From Candidatus Tectimicrobiota bacterium (GTDB lineage Bacteria > JACPSX01), in assembly GCA_016193065.1 (NCBI GenBank), contig JACPSX010000127.1, positions 1-27,074 of the forward strand: a stretch of DNA of 27,074 bases. The letters are read 5' to 3'. Shown in pieces: positions 21,695-27,074 of the stretch. The translations under genes and the position numbers were made by a program. The notes beneath the pieces are model-generated. The model made no database searches. It had not been told where the DNA came from and saw only the letters and a list, made by a program, of their open reading frames with translations. The first letter of the stretch is position 1. Every line of letters starts with the position of its first letter.

Positions 21695-22515
21695 TTCTCG
21701 GTCTGCCATTTGTAGAGGTATTTTCTCTCGGTGACGTCAAAAACATAGTACTCAAAGAAGACCACCAGCATGACCAGAAGGAAGGTCCAGGCAAAGACCA
21801 TGTCCGTCTTGTACTCCTGCTGGGACAGGTAGACCATGAACCCCATGCCGCTGGTCGCCCCCAGCAACTCGCCCACCAGGGCCAGCTTGAAGGCCACCGA
21901 GAATGAGAGTTTGGTGGAAGCGAAGAGCACCGGCACGAGCATTGGCAGAACCACCTTCTTGAGAATGCGGGTGCGGTTGCTGGTGAGCACGGTGGCCATC
22001 TCCACCAGCGTGGAATCAATCACCTTCATTCCTTCCCACAGGTCGATCATGTAAATCGGCAACACCGTGATCACGATGACGAAGATCACTGTGCCTGAGC
22101 CCAGGCCGAACCAGACGATGGCCAGAAGTGCAACGGCCACCGGCGGGATGGCCCGCATTCCCGGATAAAACACCTTCAAGAAGTAATAGCGGAAGGGGCT
22201 CCAGTATCTCGCTGCAATGACCGCCGCGGCGGCAATGAACATGGAGACCAGCACGCCGGCCACCGTGCGGCCGAAGGTGATCCCCACGTGCTTGATCAGA
22301 TTCACGTTGCTGAGGATCTTGCCGACAGCCACCAGGGTTCTCAGGGGGTTCGGAAAAATATCCGGGCCCATCCGTAATCCCAGGACATACCACAGGAGAA
22401 CCGTAATGGCATAGGAGATCACCAGGCCGCGGATCCCCTTCCCCACCTGAGCCCAGCCGCGGGATCTCCCTTCGCCAGTCGTTATTGGCAACTGCATTTG
22501 CAATGCCCCACCCAT
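21691..22515 (-). CDS. Nitrate/sulfonate/taurine-type ABC importer permease
   Basis: A 274-residue membrane protein of the SsuC/TauC type (BPD_transp_1). It has about six transmembrane helices, starting with GLVISYAITVLLWYVLGLRM. Family blocks are NLIKHVGITFGRTVAGVLVS, FYPGMRAIPPVAVALLAIVW then FGLGSG, and the coupling loop VEMATVLTSNRTRILKKVVL then PMLVPVLFAS. It ends YEKYLYKW-like with KYLYKWQTEK, and the stop overlaps the ATPase start. The ATG at 22515 is used; an ATG at 22497 with GGTGGGG upstream is an alternative. It is preceded by a hairpin repeat after the binding-protein gene. Confidence 0.9.
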   Translation of the reverse strand: MGGALQMQLPITTGEGRSRGWAQVGKGIRGLVISYAITVLLWYVLGLRMGPDIFPNPLRTLVAVGKILSNVNLIKHVGITFGRTVAGVLVSMFIAAAAVIAARYWSPFRYYFLKVFYPGMRAIPPVAVALLAIVWFGLGSGTVIFVIVITVLPIYMIDLWEGMKVIDSTLVEMATVLTSNRTRILKKVVLPMLVPVLFASTKLSFSVAFKLALVGELLGATSGMGFMVYLSQQEYKTDMVFAWTFLLVMLVVFFEYYVFDVTERKYLYKWQTEK

Positions 22516-22543
22516 GCGCTCAAGTGCTCCCCCCTCTCCCCGC

Positions 22544-22568
22544 CCTCTCTCCCTAGAAGGGGGAGAGG
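22544..22568. repeat. Stem-loop repeat between binding-protein and permease genes
   Basis: CCTCTCTCCC and GGGGGAGAGG pair over ten positions (one G-U in RNA) around TAGAA, within a purine/pyrimidine-biased patch. Hairpins of the form CCCTCTCCC-loop-GGGAGAGGG are dispersed repeats in many GC-rich environmental genomes. Here it could stabilise the upstream binding-protein mRNA and reduce read-through into the permease, as REP hairpins do in maltose operons. Confidence 0.55.
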
Positions 22569-22593
22569 ATGAAGGTGAGGGGGTGGGTCACCC

Positions 22594-23607
22594 TTAGCGC
22601 GCCGGCTCTCCCAGGTTGGCAAACAGTGTGGCCGGGTCGAGTTCTTTGTCGATCAACTTCAGCTCCACCGCGTACTTCAGGAGGAGCTTCATGCTGTCCC
22701 GATCTTTCGGGCTCACGTCAAAGGGGAAGTACGCGGTCCCCATGCCCCGCTTCAAATGGTCCTTGCTGAAACCCAGTTTCTTGGCGGCGCTCTCCAGGAC
22801 CTGATCCGTGTGCTGCAAGCCGTATTCCCTGGATTTTTGCAGAGCCGACAGGACGCTCTTCAAAGCCTTGGGATACTTTTCGACGGTGCTTTTTTTAGCC
22901 ACAATGAGAGTGGTAATTGTCGTAGCGCCCGTCATGGCTTCCCACTCATCTGGAGTGACAAGGAGCACTTTGATCGAGGGATCGCGCTGGGCCCGGTAGC
23001 TGGGCTCCCCATACAAGTTGGTGGCGTCGATTTCACCTGACTGGAGGAGCTGGTAGAGAATGGGAGGGGGTTTATCCACCCAGGTGATCTTGCTGAGATC
23101 CACTCCGAATTTATCCCTGAGGATCGCCTGAGTATAAAGAGCGGAAGCGGACCTCAGCAAGGGCAAGCCGATCTTCTTTCCTTCCAGCTTCTTCGGATGA
23201 TCGATTCCCGCGGCGGCTCGGACGTAGAGCGCGTTCGCCGGAGTGCCGGAACGCTCGGTCTTTTGCAGGTGTTGCTCCACCGCGATGGCAACCAGAGGCA
23301 ATCCCCGGGCCCGGGCAGTGAAGTAGGCAAGAAAAGCCATGATTCCCAAATCGCGCTGGCCCGCCATCATCAGGCGCTCGGCAGCGTCGATGGGGGAATG
23401 CATGATTTGGAGATCCACCCCCTCCGGCTTGACAATCCCTTCGTACAAAGCCTGGTAGCTAATGACAGCGTTGGCCGCATAACCGTAGGGGTAGTCCCCG
23501 AAAGTCAGGGGTACTTTCTCCTGCCCCATGGCCGGCCAGCCCCCGACCACCAGCCAGGAGGCCAACGCGACCAGGAGCGGAATCCATCTGCGATTTGCGC
23601 TTCTCAC
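22594..23607 (-). CDS. ABC importer substrate-binding protein, NMT1/SsuA type, copy 2
   Basis: A 337-residue secreted binding protein. The signal peptide is RRWIPLLVALASWLVVGGW then PAMGQ, with the mature part starting at EKVPLTFGDYPYGYAANAVI. Typical NMT1/THI5-like features are the segment GQRDLGIMAFLAYFTARARG, the strand KKLEGKKIGLPLLRSASALY, and ITWVDKPPPILYQLLQSGEI then DATNLYGEPSYRA. The GTG start at 23607 has AAGGAGAG six bases upstream. It is a close paralogue of the upstream gene; I judge about three quarters of residues identical by eye. Both use the same mature fold and almost the same pocket region, so ligands are probably related. These proteins bind alkanesulfonates, nitrate, riboflavin-like or pyrimidine compounds; which one here is unknown. 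Confidence 0.87.
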   Translation of the reverse strand: MRSANRRWIPLLVALASWLVVGGWPAMGQEKVPLTFGDYPYGYAANAVISYQALYEGIVKPEGVDLQIMHSPIDAAERLMMAGQRDLGIMAFLAYFTARARGLPLVAIAVEQHLQKTERSGTPANALYVRAAAGIDHPKKLEGKKIGLPLLRSASALYTQAILRDKFGVDLSKITWVDKPPPILYQLLQSGEIDATNLYGEPSYRAQRDPSIKVLLVTPDEWEAMTGATTITTLIVAKKSTVEKYPKALKSVLSALQKSREYGLQHTDQVLESAAKKLGFSKDHLKRGMGTAYFPFDVSPKDRDSMKLLLKYAVELKLIDKELDPATLFANLGEPAR

Positions 23608-23661
23608 GTTCTTCTCTCCTTCTTCCCTCGAACCGACTCCTTGCGAATCCGCATGTGATGA

Positions 23662-24663
23662 TCAGCCCAGGTTGAAAAACAAGGTCGACGGGTCCAGCTC
23701 TTTGTCGATCATCTTCAGCTCCACGGCGTACTTCATGAGAAGCTTGAGGCTCTCGCGGTCCTTGGGGCTGACCTCAAAGGCGAAGTACGCCGTCCCCACC
23801 CCCTGCTTCAAATGTTCCTTGCTGAGGCCCAATTTCTTGGCGGCAATGTCCAGGATCTGGTCCGTGTTCTGCAAACCGTACTCCCGCGACTTCTGCATGG
23901 CGGAGAGGACGCTCTTCACCGCCTTCGGATATTTCTCCACGATGCTCGTTTTGGCCACGATCAGAGTGGTAATCGTCGTAGTACCCGTCCAGGCTTCCCA
24001 GGTATCGGGGGTGACGAAGGATACCTTCAAAGAGGGCTCCCGCAAGGCCCGGTAGCTGGGTTCGCCGTACAGAACCGCCGCGTCGATCTCCCCCGACTGC
24101 AGTATCTGGTAGAGGATGGGAGGCGGTTTATCCACCCAGGTGATCCTGCTCAAATCCACTCCGTACCGATCCTTGAGAATCGCCTGCGTGTAGAGGGAGG
24201 AGGCCGAGCGCAGCAGGGGCAATCCGACCTTTTTCCCTTCCAGCTTTTTCGGATTGTCGACTCCGGCGGCGACTCGAACGTATAGAGCATTGGCCGGAGT
24301 GCCGGTACGCTCGGTTTGCTGCAGCCGCTGTTCGACGGCCACGGCGACCAGTGGGACTCCCCGGGCCCGGGCGGTGAAATAGGCGAGGAACGACATGGTC
24401 CCCAGGTCACGCTGGCCGGCCATCATGAGGCGCTCATTAGCGTCGATGGGGGCGTGCAGGACTTTGAAGTCCACCCGTTCCGGTTTGACGATGCCCTCAT
24501 AGAGGGCCGTGTAGCTGAGGACGGCGTTGGCCGCATAGCCGTAAGGATTGTCCCCGAATGTCAGAGCTGCTTTCTCTTGCCCCATGGCCGGCGGGATCCC
24601 GATCGCCAGCCAGGCGACGACGGCAGCCCATAAGAACTTCTTTGGTCGCATTCCGCAGATCAC
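23662..24663 (-). CDS. ABC importer substrate-binding protein, NMT1/SsuA type, copy 1
   Basis: A 333-residue paralogue of the next gene with the same layout: signal peptide FLWAAVVAWLAIGIPPAMGQ, then EKAALTFGDNPYGYAANAVL, GQRDLGTMSFLAYFTARARG, VGLPLLRSASSLYTQAILKD and WVDKPPPILYQILQSGEIDA. I place the start at the GTG at 24663. GGGAGGGA lies six bases before it, and it makes the signal peptide exactly as long as that of the paralogue; the ATG at 24651 has no ribosome-binding site. The main pocket difference by eye is VLYGEPSYRALREPSLKV against NLYGEPSYRAQRDPSIKV. It is the first gene of this importer operon, behind a predicted promoter. Confidence 0.87.
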   Translation of the reverse strand: MICGMRPKKFLWAAVVAWLAIGIPPAMGQEKAALTFGDNPYGYAANAVLSYTALYEGIVKPERVDFKVLHAPIDANERLMMAGQRDLGTMSFLAYFTARARGVPLVAVAVEQRLQQTERTGTPANALYVRVAAGVDNPKKLEGKKVGLPLLRSASSLYTQAILKDRYGVDLSRITWVDKPPPILYQILQSGEIDAAVLYGEPSYRALREPSLKVSFVTPDTWEAWTGTTTITTLIVAKTSIVEKYPKAVKSVLSAMQKSREYGLQNTDQILDIAAKKLGLSKEHLKQGVGTAYFAFEVSPKDRESLKLLMKYAVELKMIDKELDPSTLFFNLG

Positions 24664-24783
24664 GTTTCGTCCCTCCCCCGCTGAAAAGGATGCCGGCCTA
24701 CCCTTTCCCCGCACAGCATGGTAGACACCTACTGATTGACTCTCGCTCAAACCCAGTTGGAAAACTTAATGTTTGATGTTTGT

Positions 24784-24812
24784 ATCATATGAGTGGGGGA
24801 AAAATCAAGCAA
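24784..24812 (-). promoter_or_regulatory. Predicted promoter of the sulfonate-type importer operon
   Basis: On the minus strand TTGCTT (24812-24807) and TATGAT (24789-24784) are spaced by exactly 17 bases. They lie in the only AT-rich patch of the 385-base gap 24664-25048. The leader to the GTG at 24663 would be about 115 bases. No gene is seen in the gap. Confidence 0.42.
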
Positions 24813-25004
24813 AACGCCGGCACCGGAATTCGCATCAGGCGGAGCGCAGACTGTAGACAAACTGCCCCGCCGCCAGGAGCTGCAGCGAGGCATCGTGCCC
24901 CTCTTTTCTGACCTGAAGACCATTGGCCGAAAGTCCTTCCGGAAACTTCGTGGCTCTCTCCTCTCCCCAGGATCCTGGAGTTGAGCGTACCCCCGTTCCC
25001 GAAT

Positions 25005-25030
25005 GCATCGAAGAGAACAGAAATCGATGC
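25005..25030 (-). terminator. Possible terminator or hairpin after the M24 gene
   Basis: GCATCGA and TCGATGC are perfect 7-base arms around a 12-base loop, about 20 bases after the stop of the M24-family gene. No U run follows on the minus strand, so any termination would be weak or Rho-assisted. Confidence 0.25.
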
Positions 25031-25048
25031 CGGATGCCGGGATTCGCG

Positions 25049-26305
25049 TTAACCGCGCTCGCACATGAAAGTAGGCAACCTGTTGAGCTCTTCCGCCCCC
25101 TGGGCGGTCACAATCACGGTGCCGCCGATGTTCACCCGGTGCTTTCCCTGGCACGCGTTGGGCTCAAAGGCAAAAACCATCCCTTCCTTTAAGGTCATAT
25201 CGGCGTCTCTTAGGGCCGGCACTTCGGGGGCCACCCCCTTATACCGATCGATTCCGGGAAGCGCGCTGATCCCCACCCCGGTGAGGCCGATCCAGAAGAG
25301 AGGATTCAGGCTGTGGATGAGGGGCGTCAGTTGCCAGGCTCCCGCCTCAGCCAATGGGGCCCCCATGGCCTTCACGACTTCGCCAAACGTGTTTCCCGGC
25401 CGCAGCATCTGGAGCCCGGCTTCGTACGCGCGCCGCGCCACCCCCGCCAACTCCCGATTCACCGGATGGACGGGAGGAATGGCAACACACATCTGGATCT
25501 GCACCTCCAAACCGCCGTAGCGGGGAAAGATCTCGGCCAGAACCAGATCGCCTTCCTTGAGGATCCGCGGAGGCTGAGGCCGAAACAGCCACATGGGGGC
25601 ACCCCAGCTCGGATTGTCGGGCCCGGAATGGAGAATCAACGGACTTATGTAAGGGGACGTACTGCCGCTGGCGCCGTTTCGGTAGAGTATATTCATGACC
25701 CCCGCGTAGACCTCGGCCTCACTCGCCCCCGGTTTGCAGAGGCGCAACATCTCCTGGGAAGCTTCCTCGCCGATCTCGGCGGCCCTCCGCACCAGCGCCA
25801 GCTCCTCGGCGCTTTTCGGCCAAATCCGCTTGAGAAACGGCACGGTCACCTCCCGGAAGCGAGCCTTCGGCAACGCATCGAGTACATACTTCCACGTTGC
25901 GTAGGGCGCCCATCCTTCGAATTCCCCGGGACCACCGGCCTGGGTACCGATCACGCCGATCGCGGCATTCTCGCAGCCCTTCTCGCGGAGCACGCCCACA
26001 ATGCCGGGCCCGCTGGCGCCGACCCGCATGTCGCTGACCCAACTGGCTTCCCCGCGCAGAGAGCTCTCCAGGTGGGAAGCCAGGTCGAAAACCGCCCAGG
26101 CGAGATGAACCAACTCCCCTTCCAGGGGAAAAATCACGATCCCACCGGAGCGATCATTGGTCAGATAGCGGTCCAACTGTTCCCGACCCTTCGAGCCGAA
26201 GAGGATCAGGCAGTCGAGCCCTTCCTCTCTCATCAGGCTTCTGGCCAGAGCCCAACGACGATCCCGTTCCGCCAGGGAAAGGGCAGGATAGCGGGCGGTG
26301 TTCAT
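25049..26305 (-). CDS. M24-fold (Xaa-Pro peptidase / creatinase family) hydrolase with altered metal site
   Basis: A 418-residue protein with a creatinase/prolidase N-terminal domain (residues 1-150, LMREEGLDCLILFGSKGREQ) and a pita-bread M24 domain. The five metal ligands of M24 peptidases would be Asp, Asp, His, Glu, Glu. Here the first is E258 (LAEIF), the second Q269 (EVQIQ), His331 and Glu381 (FAFEPNAC) remain, and the last is G394 (NIGGTV). It is therefore probably not a normal dinuclear metallopeptidase and may resemble creatinase, which hydrolyses a C-N bond without metal. The ATG at 26305 uses AGGAGG inside the last codons of the LLM gene upstream, nine bases away, so the two are translationally coupled. 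Confidence 0.8.
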   Translation of the reverse strand: MNTARYPALSLAERDRRWALARSLMREEGLDCLILFGSKGREQLDRYLTNDRSGGIVIFPLEGELVHLAWAVFDLASHLESSLRGEASWVSDMRVGASGPGIVGVLREKGCENAAIGVIGTQAGGPGEFEGWAPYATWKYVLDALPKARFREVTVPFLKRIWPKSAEELALVRRAAEIGEEASQEMLRLCKPGASEAEVYAGVMNILYRNGASGSTSPYISPLILHSGPDNPSWGAPMWLFRPQPPRILKEGDLVLAEIFPRYGGLEVQIQMCVAIPPVHPVNRELAGVARRAYEAGLQMLRPGNTFGEVVKAMGAPLAEAGAWQLTPLIHSLNPLFWIGLTGVGISALPGIDRYKGVAPEVPALRDADMTLKEGMVFAFEPNACQGKHRVNIGGTVIVTAQGAEELNRLPTFMCERG

Positions 26306-26311
26306 GAGATC

Positions 26312-27074
26312 TTACCTCCTCAAGAGGGGAGCAACCTGGACATGGAATCTCCTGAGCTGCTCCACGGGGTTCAGGGAAGCAAACATGATGAATATCCTTC
26401 GGAGCGCCGGCACTTTCTTTTTCCAGGACAACCAGGTACTGACCAGCTCGGCAACCGCCTCGGGCGGCCCAAAGGTGCCTCGTTCCTTCAGCAAATCAAA
26501 GGGCGGAGCCCCTTGCACCTGATAGTAGCCTTTGCGGATCCGGGACGCATAGAACCGCTGCGCCTCCTCCAGCGCCTTCTTAGGGTCGTTGTTGATGTTT
26601 ATGGAACCGTAGGAATTGAGCGTAATGTCCCACTTGTCGTCGGCAATCGTTCGCCCGAACTCCTTGCCCGCAGCCTTGATGCGCTCCATGCCCTCGACAA
26701 GCTCCGCCTCACCAACGCTGTCAAGGTCGGGGAGCCAACCGTCACAAAAACGGGCAATCCTGCGAATGACGGAATCAATGAACCCACTGGGTTGCTTCAC
26801 GTCGGGATGCCACTCCTTTTCCGCTTTCCAATATCCCCCGCCCCACAGGATCGGAGGGTGCGGCTTCTTGACAGGCTTCGGCTCAAAGTAGTAATCCTTA
26901 AGCTGGAAGTACTTCCCCTGGTAAGAGACCTCCCCGTCCTCTGTCCACAACTTCTTCAAGCACTCCAGCATCTCGTCCGCCCGACCGGCTCGTTCTTTGT
27001 AAGAAACCCCCATCATCTCGAACTCGGAAGGGATCCATCCAACGCCGGCCCCCAGAATGAACCGCCCCTTTGAG
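26312..27074 (-). CDS. LLM class F420-dependent oxidoreductase, 5' end beyond the window
   Basis: Partial gene, about 253 codons plus stop; the reading frame is open to the right edge. The first visible residues, SKGRFILGAGVGWIPSEFEM, are the LLM signature, so the true start lies roughly 90 codons outside. Later landmarks are RADEMLECLKKLWTEDGEVS, YQGKYFQLKDYYFEPKPVKK, PHPPILWGGGYW and a C-terminal IFIMFASLNPVEQLRRFHVQ tail. It is a paralogue of the LLM protein at 15704-16741. Its terminal Arg-Arg codons (AGG AGG) serve as the ribosome-binding site of the M24 gene. An internal ATG at 27016 is not the start. Confidence 0.9.
   Translation of the reverse strand, partial: SKGRFILGAGVGWIPSEFEMMGVSYKERAGRADEMLECLKKLWTEDGEVSYQGKYFQLKDYYFEPKPVKKPHPPILWGGGYWKAEKEWHPDVKQPSGFIDSVIRRIARFCDGWLPDLDSVGEAELVEGMERIKAAGKEFGRTIADDKWDITLNSYGSININNDPKKALEEAQRFYASRIRKGYYQVQGAPPFDLLKERGTFGPPEAVAELVSTWLSWKKKVPALRRIFIMFASLNPVEQLRRFHVQVAPLLRR

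Noticed and set aside
25313-27073. A 586-codon plus-strand open frame opposite the M24 and LLM genes
   Set aside because: Its translation has no recognisable domain and is rich in Pro, Arg, His and Gln. It is antisense to two genes with clear family signatures. Long antisense frames are expected in GC-rich coding DNA.

Overview
The window comes from a GC-rich bacterial genome that depends heavily on the deazaflavin cofactor F420. It holds an F420 biosynthesis cluster with separate CofG and CofH (not the fused FbiC of actinobacteria), four or more LLM-class (luciferase-like) flavin/F420 oxidoreductases, an FrhB-like F420 protein and several high-affinity importers. This combination fits an uncultivated soil or sediment lineage of the Rokubacteria / Tectomicrobia / NC10 / deltaproteobacterial kind. 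That placement is inferred from gene content only; there is no rRNA or marker gene in the window.

Layout. 1-3778 (all minus strand): LLM oxidoreductase, two tandem AA_synth-family (PF06684) genes, a second LLM oxidoreductase, a possible 53-residue ORF and the signal-like N-terminus of a further gene cut by the window edge. A sigma70-like promoter precedes this operon. 4110-5303 (plus): an enamidase-like amidohydrolase. 5304-7818: a patchwork of dead mobile DNA. A 162-bp second copy of the cofH 3' end is followed by a scrap of an IS4/IS1634-like transposase. Next is the C-terminal part of an IS91-type transposase, split by a roughly 980-bp tyrosine-recombinase element with about 100-bp inverted repeats and a broken integrase gene. 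An apparently intact hicB-hicA toxin-antitoxin pair follows. 7819-13287 (minus): cofD-cofC-cofE-npdG-cofG-cofH in that transcription order. cofE, npdG, cofG and cofH are intact, but cofD and cofC each carry a frameshifting deletion that removes conserved residues.

13483-27074 (all minus): transcription runs from a right-edge LLM oxidoreductase through an M24-fold hydrolase with a degraded metal site. It continues, from its own predicted promoter, to a nitrate/sulfonate-type ABC importer (two paralogous binding proteins, permease, ATPase). Then come an iron/spermidine-type ABC importer (fused double permease, ATPase, binding protein), another LLM oxidoreductase, a signal-less TAXI-type binding protein and the FrhB-like iron-sulfur flavoprotein.

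How it may work together (inference): the importers bring in small organic, possibly nitrogen-containing substrates. LLM enzymes use F420 or flavin to oxidise or reduce them, amidohydrolase and M24-type hydrolases open amide or ring bonds, and NpdG and the FrhB-like protein exchange electrons with F420. The most notable observations are the paired lesions in cofD and cofC, and the nested mobile-element island bounded by two copies of the cofH 3' end.
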